A DNA stretch of 40,178 nucleotides, from assembly GCA_964425595.1 (NCBI GenBank), contig CAYRMW010000018.1:1-40178 (forward strand), written 5' to 3'. Source of the DNA: Caccovicinus sp964425595 (GTDB lineage: Bacteria > Bacillota > Clostridia > Lachnospirales > Lachnospiraceae). The position numbers were made by a program, and so were the translations under genes. Positions 23,154 through 31,165 of the stretch are shown piece by piece (the first letter of the stretch is position 1; the number at the start of each line of letters is the position of its first letter). The notes beneath the pieces are model-generated. The model did no database searches. It had not been told where the DNA came from and saw only the letters and a program-made list of their open reading frames with translations.

Positions 23154-24143
23154 TTACATATTGCCCATAAACTTGTCTTTCAAAATGGCCAGGCTCTCCC
23201 GCACACACTGGTGGATAAACAGCACGGGATCCGAGCTGGCCGCCACACCGGCAAGGGAGATAAAGCCGTTCTTCTTTCCGATCTGCATCGCCCGGAACAG
23301 ATGGTAATTGCTGGTCAGCACCCCGATCTGGAGCGGCTTGTCCGGCACCAGCTCCGTCTCCTTGGGCGCGGACGGAATCCGGAGCAGCTCACGGCTCCCC
23401 GGCCCCCGGGACGGTACCGGCTCCCCGGCAAAGCGCCGGTCCGGATCCTCCATGCCCCGGGAATCCTCCCAAAGCTCTTCCGTCTCCATGAGGAACCGGT
23501 CAAGCTCCATCCTCTGCCTGCTGATCCAGTTCTGCCGTTCCTGCGCCTCCTGCTTTTCTTTCTGCCTCTCCGCCTCGATCAGCGCCTTGCTGTAGATCAT
23601 GTTTTCGCTCGTGTTGGTCGAGTTGATTTCAAGAAGCATCCGCTCCGGCTCGATCCCATTATACCGCAGATATTCTGCCATCGCCATCGCTTCTGATGTC
23701 GGCTCATCCTTTCCCTGCCCGCCGGACAGGACCACGGTGGTCTCCGGATGCTCCTGCAAAAAGCGGATCGTCCGGTCCAGCCTCTGCTTTAAGGTCAGGC
23801 TGATGTCATCCTCACGGACCTTCGTGCCCAGGACGATCAGATAATCCAGATACACCGGTTCCTGCTGCGTCAGTCCGCTGAAGATCAGCACCTGGAGGAT
23901 CACGAAGATCGTCACACCGGCAGCAAAAAGCGTGATCGCCGACACCGGGACCCAAAGAGGGACCTGCTTTTTATGGCGGCAGTAAAGCACCCATCCTCTG
24001 CCCAGGAGGACAAAAAGCAGCGCCATCAGCGGCCATATCCAGATCAGCGATGTATGGATACCGGAGTATACAACCAATATGCCGAAATAAGCCAGGCAAA
24101 ACACAGCCAGGACACCAAAGGTAATCGACAGCATCTTCTTCAC
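23154..24143 (-). CDS. YdcF/SanA-like DUF218 membrane protein with hydrophilic insertion
   Basis: DUF218 proteins such as SanA and ElyC act in envelope integrity; their reaction is not established. Here three or so transmembrane helices occupy residues 1-92, then the DUF218 fold follows: DYLIVLGTKVRED near 100, VVLSGGQGKDEPTSEA near 137, then NSTNTSENM and, after a break, VLTSNYHLFRAM near 275. Between the last two, residues 191-270 are an added charged segment (Glu/Arg/Gln helix then Pro/Gly-rich) that the family lacks. The start is either GTG at 24143 or ATG at 24134; GAGGAG is 2 and 11 bases away respectively, so the choice is uncertain. The 118-base gap upstream holds no other gene I can support. 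Confidence 0.85.
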   Translation of the reverse strand: MKKMLSITFGVLAVFCLAYFGILVVYSGIHTSLIWIWPLMALLFVLLGRGWVLYCRHKKQVPLWVPVSAITLFAAGVTIFVILQVLIFSGLTQQEPVYLDYLIVLGTKVREDDISLTLKQRLDRTIRFLQEHPETTVVLSGGQGKDEPTSEAMAMAEYLRYNGIEPERMLLEINSTNTSENMIYSKALIEAERQKEKQEAQERQNWISRQRMELDRFLMETEELWEDSRGMEDPDRRFAGEPVPSRGPGSRELLRIPSAPKETELVPDKPLQIGVLTSNYHLFRAMQIGKKNGFISLAGVAASSDPVLFIHQCVRESLAILKDKFMGNM

Positions 24144-24261
24144 ATCTCCTCTTCGTTTCCCTTACCGGGCAGCGTTTCCACTTCGGTATACACAAGCGGC
24201 TGCCGCAGGCTCTCCGCATCCCCATGCAGCCAAAGCCTCTCCTGCAGCAGCCTCTCCCCCT

Positions 24262-25506
24262 TTACGCCATTCGGAGTTCTTCCGGCTCCCTGCGGCGTAA
24301 AATATCATATTGCTGAAGTTCACGTCCTAAATCGACCCAGATCTTCTGCCTGGCATGGGGAGCGCTCGCCTGCGGATCGCCCGCCTCGCTCCAGATCCCC
24401 TGTACCCGGACGTTAAGATTTCGTCCGTCCGGCTTCATCACCTCGATCGTCTCCCCGACCGTAAATTTGTTTTTCTGTTCCAGCAGGCACCTTCCCGCCT
24501 GATCGGTCCGCTCCACGCTTCCCAGATACGTATAATTCCGGATATACGTGCTGTTGCGGTAGATCTGCGCATCCGCCCCCGGTTTTCCAAAGCAGAAGCC
24601 GGTGGTAAATTCCCGAGTGGTGCATTTTCCGATCTCTTCCTTATACCACTCCAGATTCGCACGGTACTTGTCCGGATCCTCCCGATAATCATCGATGGCC
24701 TTCCGGTAGGTCCTGGCCACCGCAGCCACATACAGCGCCGTCTTCATCCGGCCTTCGATCTTGAAGCTGTCGATCCCCGCCTCCATCATCTCCGGCACAT
24801 GCTCGATCATGCACAGATCTTTGGAATTAAACAGGAAGGTCCCCCGTTCATTTTCATAAACCGGCATGTATTCGCCCGGCCTGGTCTCCTCCATCACCGC
24901 GTATTTCCACCGGCAGGGATGCGAACAGGCGCCGTGGTTGGCGTCTCTTCCCGCCAAGTAATTGCTCAGCAGGCAGCGGCCGGAATACGAGATGCACATC
25001 GCGCCGTGGATGAAGCTCTCGATCTCCATCTCCTCCGGGATATTGTCCCGGATCTGACGGATCTCCTGAAGAGACAGCTCCCTGGCCGACACCACCCGCT
25101 TCGCGCCCTGACGCCACCAGAACCGATAGGTTCCGTAATTGGTATTATTGGCCTGGGTGCTGATGTGGATGTCCGTGTCCGGAAGGATCCGTCTGGCCAG
25201 ATCAAACAGCCCCGGGTCCGAAATGATCAGGGCATCCGGCCCCATCCCGCCAAGCTCCGCAAAATACGCTTCCGCCTCAGGCAGATCCGCGTTGTGCGCC
25301 AGGATATTCGCGGTGATATAGACCCGGGCGCCGCGCGCATGGGCAAAGCGGATCCCCTCACGGATCTCCTCCATGGAAAAATTTTTGGCCTTGGCCCGCA
25401 GGCCAAACGCCTCTCCTCCGATATAGACCGCGTCCGCGCCGTACACCACGGCCGTTTTCAGTACTTCAAGGCTTCCTGCCGGTATCAGCAGCTCCGTCTT
25501 TCTCAT
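24262..25506 (-). CDS. trhP: Peptidase U32 family tRNA hydroxylation protein TrhP-like
   Basis: U32 proteins of this group (YegQ/TrhP, Bacillus YrrN and YrrO) form 5-hydroxyuridine at the tRNA wobble position using prephenate; most are not proteases. 414 residues with the U32 signature ESFIHGAMCISYSGRCLLS at 163-181, and Cys171, Cys178, Cys194 and Cys198 positioned for a metal or Fe-S cluster. N-terminal LIPAGSLEVLKTAVVYGADA is typical. Its start overlaps the stop of the methyltransferase gene by four bases (ATGA). That neighbour matches TrmR, which methylates the product of TrhP, so the two likely act in sequence. Confidence 0.88.
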   Translation of the reverse strand: MRKTELLIPAGSLEVLKTAVVYGADAVYIGGEAFGLRAKAKNFSMEEIREGIRFAHARGARVYITANILAHNADLPEAEAYFAELGGMGPDALIISDPGLFDLARRILPDTDIHISTQANNTNYGTYRFWWRQGAKRVVSARELSLQEIRQIRDNIPEEMEIESFIHGAMCISYSGRCLLSNYLAGRDANHGACSHPCRWKYAVMEETRPGEYMPVYENERGTFLFNSKDLCMIEHVPEMMEAGIDSFKIEGRMKTALYVAAVARTYRKAIDDYREDPDKYRANLEWYKEEIGKCTTREFTTGFCFGKPGADAQIYRNSTYIRNYTYLGSVERTDQAGRCLLEQKNKFTVGETIEVMKPDGRNLNVRVQGIWSEAGDPQASAPHARQKIWVDLGRELQQYDILRRREPEELRMA

Positions 25507-26162
25507 ACGCTTTCCCTGCTCCTCTTTACGCTGACCGCAACGCCGTCCCCGATGGGGATTAACGCCGTCTCCAGCCCCTCCGTATGCTTCAGTACATACA
25601 GGTATTCCCGCATCCGGCTGTGGATCGTCCGGTTCCGTCTTTCCACCGCAAAGCGGGACTGGATAATATCCCCGTCCTGCAGCACATTGTCGGAAATAAG
25701 CATCCCGCCCGGCGCTAAAAGCTCCAGCACCCTGGGCAGCCAGTGGATGTACTGGCCCTTGGCCGCGTCCATAAAGATCAGGGCATAGCCCTCCCGCGAA
25801 AGCTCCTCCATCCGCTCTCCGGCATCCCCGACCAGCAGCGTGATCTGCTCCGTTCGCCCGGCCTGCCGGAAATTCTCCAACGCCTGAAAAATCCTTCGTT
25901 CATCCCGCTCCACCGTGGTGATCCGGCAGTCCGGCCCCGCCGCCGACGCCATCAAAAGCGCCGAATACCCCACCGCGCAGCCGATCTCCAGGATCTGTGC
26001 CGGCTGTACCGCGGCCACCAGGGTCTTTAACAGCGCGCCGGTCTCTTTGCGGATAATGGGGATCTGCTGCGCCCGCGCCTGCTCTTCGATCCGCGACAGA
26101 AGGGGGTCGGGATCCGGTTCCAGAGAAAGGATATAGTCCCTGATTCGGTCGTCCTGTATCAT
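25503..26162 (-). CDS. trmR: O-methyltransferase, probable tRNA 5-hydroxyuridine methyltransferase TrmR
   Basis: SAM-dependent methyltransferase of the catechol-O-methyltransferase-like family (Bacillus YrrM/TrmR), which converts ho5U34 to mo5U34 in tRNA. The 219 residues show SAM-binding LEIGCAVGYSALLMA at 58-72, acidic ribose-binding TTVERDE, and the metal-site sequences FMDAAKGQY and LISDNVLQDG. ATGA overlaps join it to the gene before and the trhP gene after. Position beside trhP is the main reason for choosing TrmR over a small-molecule O-methyltransferase. Confidence 0.85.
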   Translation of the reverse strand: MIQDDRIRDYILSLEPDPDPLLSRIEEQARAQQIPIIRKETGALLKTLVAAVQPAQILEIGCAVGYSALLMASAAGPDCRITTVERDERRIFQALENFRQAGRTEQITLLVGDAGERMEELSREGYALIFMDAAKGQYIHWLPRVLELLAPGGMLISDNVLQDGDIIQSRFAVERRNRTIHSRMREYLYVLKHTEGLETALIPIGDGVAVSVKRSRESV

Positions 26163-26578
26163 TCCGCCGCTCCTTCCGTTTCGGTCACCGGCAGGACACT
26201 CAGCTCTTCCAGCATCTCTTTCGAGGTCATCGTCGTGCTCAGCTCATAGGTCCCCGGGTAAATCTCATAATCATAAAAAATCGCCTGGACCAGGAAAATA
26301 TACCGGTTCTCGATCAGCCCCATTTCCTCCAGCATCTCGCCCACTTCCGCGGCATCCTGATCTTCCTCCACCACCACGGTAAACGTCACGCCCGGTTCTT
26401 CCGATACGGCCTTGCCCGCAAAGACCGCATAGCCAAAGGAAAAGCCTGCCGTCACGCCCTCATAGAGCAGGAGAACGATCAGCGCGTAAATGATCAGTCG
26501 GAGGGATACCCTGATAATGGCCCCGGTAACCCGGTTGATGTCTTTTGTCGTATCGCCCACGGTATCCCTCCTCTCCAT
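26159..26578 (-). CDS. Short MltG/YceG-like membrane protein lacking the catalytic domain
   Basis: 139 residues: a cytoplasmic start, one transmembrane helix (about 25-50) and an extracellular part that resembles the N-terminal LysM-like region of endolytic transglycosylase MltG (FTVVVEEDQDAAEVGEMLEEMGLIENRYIF, then YPGTYELSTTMTSKEMLEEL). The catalytic half of MltG, about 200 residues, is absent, and the frame ends naturally with an ATGA overlap into trmR, so this is not an obvious frameshift. In Bacillus the full-length gene yrrL occupies this place. It probably has a non-enzymatic envelope role. Confidence 0.75.
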   Translation of the reverse strand: MERRDTVGDTTKDINRVTGAIIRVSLRLIIYALIVLLLYEGVTAGFSFGYAVFAGKAVSEEPGVTFTVVVEEDQDAAEVGEMLEEMGLIENRYIFLVQAIFYDYEIYPGTYELSTTMTSKEMLEELSVLPVTETEGAAE

Positions 26579-26583
26579 TTATC

Positions 26584-28260
26584 CTATACTTCCATAATGA
26601 TAGGAAGAATCATGGGACTCCTCTTCATGCGCTTCCAGAGGAAATCGCTTAAGTGGTCCTTGATCTCATTTTTTATCTTGCCCCAGTCGCTGACATGACG
26701 CGCCAGGCAGCTCGCCACCGCGTCGTCCACCACTCTTCTGGCTTCCTCCAGCAAATCTTCCGACTCACGGACATACACAAATCCCCGGGACACGATATCC
26801 GGCCCGGCCAGCAGCTGGTTACTGTACTTTTCCAGGGTCAGCACCACCACGATGATGCCGTTCTGCGCCAGATTCTGGCGGTCACGCAGCACGATATTTC
26901 CCACGTCGCCTACGCCGAGGCCATCCACCATGATCGCGCCGGAAGGCACATGGCCGGTCACCTCGCCCTTGTCCGCTCCCAGTTCCAGGACATCACCGGA
27001 ATTGATCATGAGAATATTTTCCTTGGGGATGCCCACCGCCTGGGCCAGGCTCGCCTGAGCCGCCCGGTGGCTGTACTCGCCATGGACCGGAACCGAATAC
27101 TTCGGCCTGACCAGCGTGTAGATCAGCTTGATCTCTTCCTGGCAGGCATGGCCGGAAACATGCGTATCCTGGGTGATCACTTCTGCCCCCTTCATGGACA
27201 GCTCATTGATCACCTTGGCTACCGCCTTCTCGTTTCCAGGAATCGGGTTGGAGCTTAAAATGATCACGTCATTCGGAGTAATGGACACTTTTTTATGGAT
27301 CGAAGCCGCCATCCGGGACAGCGCTGCCATGGACTCGCCCTGGCTTCCGGTCGTGATCAGCACCGTCTTTTCCGGCGGATAGTTTTTCAGCTGCTCGATA
27401 TCGATCAGCGTCCCCTCCGGGATCTTGATATAGCCCAGTTCACTGGCCGTTCCGATCACGTTTACCATGCTGCGGCCTTCCACCACGGCCTTGCGGCCGT
27501 ATTTATAAGCCGAGTAAATGATCTGCTGCACCCGGTCCACATTCGACGCGAACGTAGCCACGATGATCCTCTTATTCTGATGATCGGCAAAAACCGAATC
27601 AAAGGTCTTTCCCACGGTCCGCTCCGACGCGGTAAATCCGCGGCGGGTCGCATTCGTACTGTCGCACAGAAGCGCCAGGACGCCCTTCCTGCCCAGCTCC
27701 GCGAACCGCTGCAGATCGATCGCGTCGCCGAACACCGGCGTATAGTCGATCTTAAAGTCGCCGGTATGGATGATGGTGCCCGCCGGCGAAAAGATCGCCA
27801 GGGCCGACGCGTCGCTGATGCTGTGGTTGGTCTTGATAAACTCCACGCGGAAGCATCCCAGATTGACCGACTGGCCATGGCGGATCACCTTCCGCTTGGT
27901 GCTCTTTAACAGATTGTGCTCTTTTAATTTATTCTCAATCAGCGCGATGGTCAGCTTTGTCCCGTAGACCGGCACGTTCACTTCCCTGAGGATATAGGGA
28001 AGGGCGCCGATGTGATCCTCATGGCCGTGCGTGATGACAAAACCCTTGATCTTACTGATATTCTGTTTTAAGTACGTCACATCCGGGATCACCAGATCGA
28101 TACCCAGCATGTCATCGCCCGGGAAAGCCAGGCCGCAGTCCACGATAATGATACTGTCCCGACATTCAAACGCCGTAATGTTCATGCCGATCTGCTCCAG
28201 ACCGCCCAAAGGGATGACCTTCACGGTCTCATTCTTCGTCTCTTTTTCTTTTCCTTTCAA
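26584..28260 (-). CDS. rnjA: Ribonuclease J
   Basis: Metallo-beta-lactamase/beta-CASP nuclease with 5'-3' exonuclease and endonuclease activity in mRNA decay and rRNA maturation. 558 residues: VIPLGGLEQIGMNITAFE at 15-32, the metal motif H78-G-H-E-D-H83, HTGDFKID, beta-CASP motifs DTHVSGHACQEE and PVHGEYSH, and a C-terminal domain. The start codon is TTG at 28260, supported by GGAGG 7 bases upstream. It sits inside the ireB-yqgF-DUF1292 ... mltG-trmR-trhP gene string, where Bacillus has no nuclease gene. The letter A versus B is not certain. Confidence 0.95.
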   Translation of the reverse strand: MKGKEKETKNETVKVIPLGGLEQIGMNITAFECRDSIIIVDCGLAFPGDDMLGIDLVIPDVTYLKQNISKIKGFVITHGHEDHIGALPYILREVNVPVYGTKLTIALIENKLKEHNLLKSTKRKVIRHGQSVNLGCFRVEFIKTNHSISDASALAIFSPAGTIIHTGDFKIDYTPVFGDAIDLQRFAELGRKGVLALLCDSTNATRRGFTASERTVGKTFDSVFADHQNKRIIVATFASNVDRVQQIIYSAYKYGRKAVVEGRSMVNVIGTASELGYIKIPEGTLIDIEQLKNYPPEKTVLITTGSQGESMAALSRMAASIHKKVSITPNDVIILSSNPIPGNEKAVAKVINELSMKGAEVITQDTHVSGHACQEEIKLIYTLVRPKYSVPVHGEYSHRAAQASLAQAVGIPKENILMINSGDVLELGADKGEVTGHVPSGAIMVDGLGVGDVGNIVLRDRQNLAQNGIIVVVLTLEKYSNQLLAGPDIVSRGFVYVRESEDLLEEARRVVDDAVASCLARHVSDWGKIKNEIKDHLSDFLWKRMKRSPMILPIIMEV

Positions 28261-28297
28261 TCTTGTACCTCCACTGAAATTGGTTTACCCATCCGGA

Positions 28298-28579
28298 TCA
28301 CTTTTGAAGCTCCACGTCCGCATCGTCCAAAAGCTGGGTAAAAATCGTAAATAATGCATTTAATTCCTGTTCGTCCACGACAAATTCATAAGAAGCCTCC
28401 GGATCCTCCGGGGCAGAGGTATCCTTCAGGATATAGCACTCGCCGTCCGCCTCTGCGTCCTCCGCGTCCGTCACCAGCAGATAACTCCTTCCCGCAAGGC
28501 GCGTTTCCTCCACCACAAAAAAATCCAGGCGCTCTCCCTCCTCCGTCCGGAGGGTGATCTTTCCTTCACTGTTCATCAT
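28298..28579 (-). CDS. DUF1292 protein (YrzB family)
   Basis: Small acidic protein of unknown function, 93 residues, with the family pattern ITLRTEEGERLDFFVVEE, SYLLVTD and YEFVVDEQELNALF. It overlaps yqgF by four bases (ATGA) and precedes rnjA. The yrzL(ireB)-yrrK(yqgF)-yrzB order is the same in Bacillus, which supports the identification. Confidence 0.88.
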   Translation of the reverse strand: MMNSEGKITLRTEEGERLDFFVVEETRLAGRSYLLVTDAEDAEADGECYILKDTSAPEDPEASYEFVVDEQELNALFTIFTQLLDDADVELQK

Positions 28580-29028
28580 TTCCTCGTTTCCTCTGCCCGT
28601 ATGCCGCCGGCCGCCAGACTGTCCAAATAGTTCTGAAGGATGAAGACTGCCGCGATCTTGTCCATAACGGCCTTCCGGTTCTCTCTGCGCACGCCGCTCT
28701 CCATCAGGACGCGCTCCGCCGAACGGGTAGACAGCCGCTCGTCCCAGAGGATCACCGGAAGCCCCGTGCGCCGCTCTAATAACGCCTTAAATTCCTCCGT
28801 CTTCCTGGCACGCTCTCCCGCCGTGCTGTTCATATTTTTCGGATAGCCCAAAACGACCGCCGTGATCTGATATCCGGCGATCAATTCCTCAATCCTGGCG
28901 CAGGTCCGGCGAAGCTTCGTTTCCTCTTTCCGCACAATGGTCTCCACCCCCTGCGCGGTAATGCCCAGAGGGTCGCTCACCGCCACGCCGACTGTCTTCG
29001 ACCCATAGTCCAATCCCAATATCCGCAT
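28576..29028 (-). CDS. yqgF: Putative Holliday junction resolvase / pre-16S rRNA nuclease YqgF (RuvX)
   Basis: RNase H-fold protein implicated in 5' maturation of 16S rRNA. The 150 residues have the N-terminal acidic motif ILGLDYGSKTVGVAVSDPLG at 3-22, VVLGYPKNMNSTAG, LWDERLSTRSAERVL and a C-terminal DKIAAVFILQNYLD containing the last catalytic Asp. Length is normal. It is followed by DUF1292 with an ATGA overlap and preceded, after about 200 bases, by ireB. Confidence 0.95.
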   Translation of the reverse strand: MRILGLDYGSKTVGVAVSDPLGITAQGVETIVRKEETKLRRTCARIEELIAGYQITAVVLGYPKNMNSTAGERARKTEEFKALLERRTGLPVILWDERLSTRSAERVLMESGVRRENRKAVMDKIAAVFILQNYLDSLAAGGIRAEETRK

Positions 29029-29062
29029 CGTTTTCTCCGATCAACCTACCCTTAAGCGCCAA

Positions 29063-29125
29063 AAGGACATAAGTCCCCGTGGGCAATTTTTCCCACAACA
29101 AAACCAGTTGACTCGCCGCCAACTG
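29063..29125 (-). other. Cluster of three small hairpins in the ireB-yqgF gap
   Basis: The 199-base gap 29029-29227 holds no gene I can support. Within it, read on the minus strand, are CAGTTG...CAACTG (29105-29125), GTGGG...CCCAC (29079-29096) and GGAC-TTAT-GTCC followed by TTTT (29065-29076). The last could be a weak terminator or attenuator; the set does not match a riboswitch class I recognise. Confidence 0.45.
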
Positions 29126-29227
29126 ATTTCTGCTTCCTTATATCGCTGACGCTTCCTTTCTCTCCACGCTAAACGTCCCGCCGGCACATGCAGAGCAGAT
29201 CCCTTCTGCTAAACCGCCCGCGCCCGC

Positions 29228-29497
29228 CTACTTCTTCAGCTTCGTCTCAATGTAGACAGCCATCATCTCTTCCAGAAGCTCGTCCCGCTCCACCTTCATA
29301 ATCAGGCTTCTGGCGTTCTTGTGGCAGGTAATGTAGGTTGGATCTCCTGACATAATATAACCAACGATCTGATTGACAGGATTATACCCTTTCTCTGCCA
29401 GGGCAATATAAACCTGTTCCAGAACCTGCGCCGCGTTGGCCGTATTCTCCTGGAGAGTTATAAACTGCGTGTCATGCATATCGCCCATCTTCATCAC
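29228..29497 (-). CDS. IreB family regulatory protein (DUF965)
   Basis: Small cytoplasmic protein; in enterococci IreB is a substrate of the Ser/Thr kinase IreK and affects cephalosporin resistance. 89 residues, with the family core VYIALAEKGYNPVNQIVGYIMSGDPTYIT and ERDELLEEMMAVYIETKL. The start is uncertain among GTG at 29497, ATG at 29494 and ATG at 29488, all just after AAGGA. It is the first gene of the long minus-strand run and has a good promoter. Confidence 0.92.
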   Translation of the reverse strand: MMKMGDMHDTQFITLQENTANAAQVLEQVYIALAEKGYNPVNQIVGYIMSGDPTYITCHKNARSLIMKVERDELLEEMMAVYIETKLKK

Positions 29498-29519
29498 GTC
29501 CTTATCACTATTCTACCTT

Positions 29520-29548
29520 ATTCTAAACCATAAACGCGGTTTCGGCAA
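29520..29548 (-). promoter_or_regulatory. Promoter of the ireB-yqgF-... operon
   Basis: TTGCCG (29543-29548) and TAGAAT (29520-29525) on the minus strand with a 17-base spacer, in the 61-base gap after mtaB. Confidence 0.7.
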
Positions 29549-29558
29549 GAGCATCTTT

Positions 29559-31028
29559 CTATAATTTGCGTAAATTAACGGCGGTTTCCCCCATTTCCGG
29601 TTCAAATTCCGCGATTTTTTCATTCAGCATCCCCACAAGCCGCCCCCTGACCACCTGGCCGGACGCCGCGGGCAGGCCGGTCCGCGCCAGTTTATCCATC
29701 CTGACCGCGGTCCGGATATATTCGCTGGTGTAGCCGGTCATGTAGCTTGCTCCGCCGATCGTCGTCTCTTCCTCCCAGAGAACAGATACCTGCTTCCCCA
29801 CCGACCGCTTCCGGTAGTCCGACGACATCTCCGCCTCCAGAGAAAGCAGGCGGTCGCTGCGCTCCCCTTTCACCGGCTCAGGGACCTGATCCGGCATCCG
29901 GTCCGCACGGGTACCCTTGCGCCGGGAGTACTTAAACACATGCATCTCGTAAAAGCCTACCTGACGGAGAAAACGCTCTGTGGCGGCGAATTCCTCCCCG
30001 GTCTCGCCCGGGAAGCCCACGATCACATCGGTGGTGATCGCCGGATCCGCATAAGCCTGCCGCAGCCGCCCGCAGCACGCCAGGTATTCTTCCGGCGTAT
30101 AGTGCCGGTTCATCCGCTTTAGGGTCTCCAGGCAACCGCTCTGGAGCGAAAGATGAAAATGCGGGCACACCTTCGGCAGCGCCGCCAGCGAACGCGCAAA
30201 CGATTCGGTCACGATCCGCGGCTCTAACGAGCCCAGACGGATCCGCTCCACGCCATCGATCCGGTGGAGTCTCCGGATCAGGGATAAAAGAGGCGCGCCG
30301 CATCCGTCTTCGCCGTCCGCCGAAGCCTCGCCGCCTTCCAGCCAGTCCGCTTCGCCGGCCTCCCCGCGGCCCATGCCGTAGGAACTGAGATGGATGCCGG
30401 TCAGCACGATCTCGCGGTAGCCGGACCCGGCCAGCCTGCGCGCCTCCTCTTCCACCTCTTCCGGGCGGCGGCTGCGCACACGCCCCCGGGTGTAGGGGAT
30501 AATGCAGTAGCTGCAAAACTGGTTGCAGCCGTCCTGCACCTTAATAAACGCCCGGGTATGCTCCGATACCCGGCTGATCCGGAGGTCCTCATACTCTCCG
30601 GCGCCGTCGATATCGATCACATGGCTGTCTTCCCCTGCGCCGCGGCGTTTTGCCTGCTGTCTGCCTGCCTGCTCTTCCTGTCTGCGGAAATGCTCCTCCA
30701 GGATGGGGATCAGATCCTTTTTCTTATTATTGCCGATAATGATGTCCACGGCCTGATCCTCTTTCAGCGCATCGGCCGCCGCCTGCACATAACACCCGGC
30801 CGCCACCACCACCGCTTCCGGATTCTTCGCCTTCGCCCGGTGGAGCATCTGCCTCGACTTTTTATCCGCCACATTCGTCACAGAGCAGGTGTTGATGATA
30901 CACACATCCGCCGCCTCGCCGAAGGGAACGATCACGTATCCGGCCGACCGCAGAAGCTCCTCCATTGCCTCCGTTTCGTAGGCGTTGACCTTGCACCCGA
31001 GATTATGCAGGGCTGCCCGCTTTCTCAT
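29559..31028 (-). CDS. mtaB: tRNA (N6-threonylcarbamoyladenosine-37-C2) methylthiotransferase MtaB
   Basis: Radical-SAM enzyme that adds a methylthio group to t6A37 of ANN-decoding tRNAs. 489 residues: the UPF0004 domain with cluster cysteines C12, C48 and C79, the radical-SAM motif C168-NQF-C172-SY-C175, SLQSGC, and a C-terminal TRAM-like region. LGCKVNAYETE distinguishes MtaB from MiaB and RimO. Residues about 219-243 form an extra Gly/Glu/Asp-rich loop after LSSYGMG, not usual in the family, and the chain is correspondingly longer than typical MtaB. GGAG lies about 10 bases before the ATG. It is divergent from the HPr-like gene. Confidence 0.94.
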   Translation of the reverse strand: MRKRAALHNLGCKVNAYETEAMEELLRSAGYVIVPFGEAADVCIINTCSVTNVADKKSRQMLHRAKAKNPEAVVVAAGCYVQAAADALKEDQAVDIIIGNNKKKDLIPILEEHFRRQEEQAGRQQAKRRGAGEDSHVIDIDGAGEYEDLRISRVSEHTRAFIKVQDGCNQFCSYCIIPYTRGRVRSRRPEEVEEEARRLAGSGYREIVLTGIHLSSYGMGRGEAGEADWLEGGEASADGEDGCGAPLLSLIRRLHRIDGVERIRLGSLEPRIVTESFARSLAALPKVCPHFHLSLQSGCLETLKRMNRHYTPEEYLACCGRLRQAYADPAITTDVIVGFPGETGEEFAATERFLRQVGFYEMHVFKYSRRKGTRADRMPDQVPEPVKGERSDRLLSLEAEMSSDYRKRSVGKQVSVLWEEETTIGGASYMTGYTSEYIRTAVRMDKLARTGLPAASGQVVRGRLVGMLNEKIAEFEPEMGETAVNLRKL

Positions 31029-31063
31029 ATATCAAATCTCCAATCTTTTATGCAAACTCACTA

Positions 31064-31092
31064 TTGACTTTTCGCCTTCATCTCTGTAGTAT
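31064..31092 (+). promoter_or_regulatory. Promoter of the HPr-like gene
   Basis: TTGACT (31064-31069) and TAGTAT (31087-31092), 17-base spacer, giving a leader of about 70 bases. Confidence 0.75.
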
Positions 31093-31165
31093 GGAATCAG
31101 TACAGGATTCGGACTGTACGGGAATCGAGATATCTGCCGATATTAACCTAAGGAGGCCATTTGAG

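Noticed and set aside
24144..24270. Possible small frame between trhP and the YdcF-like gene (ending ...GNEEEM)
   Set aside because: No start codon with a ribosome site, and the upstream part runs out of frame through trhP; no similarity recognised.
28889..29122. Frame starting with TTG at 29122 (MAASQLVLLWEKL...) across the hairpin region into yqgF
   Set aside because: No ribosome site, it overlaps yqgF in another frame and the apparent coding follows from the hairpin sequences; a non-coding structured region is simpler.
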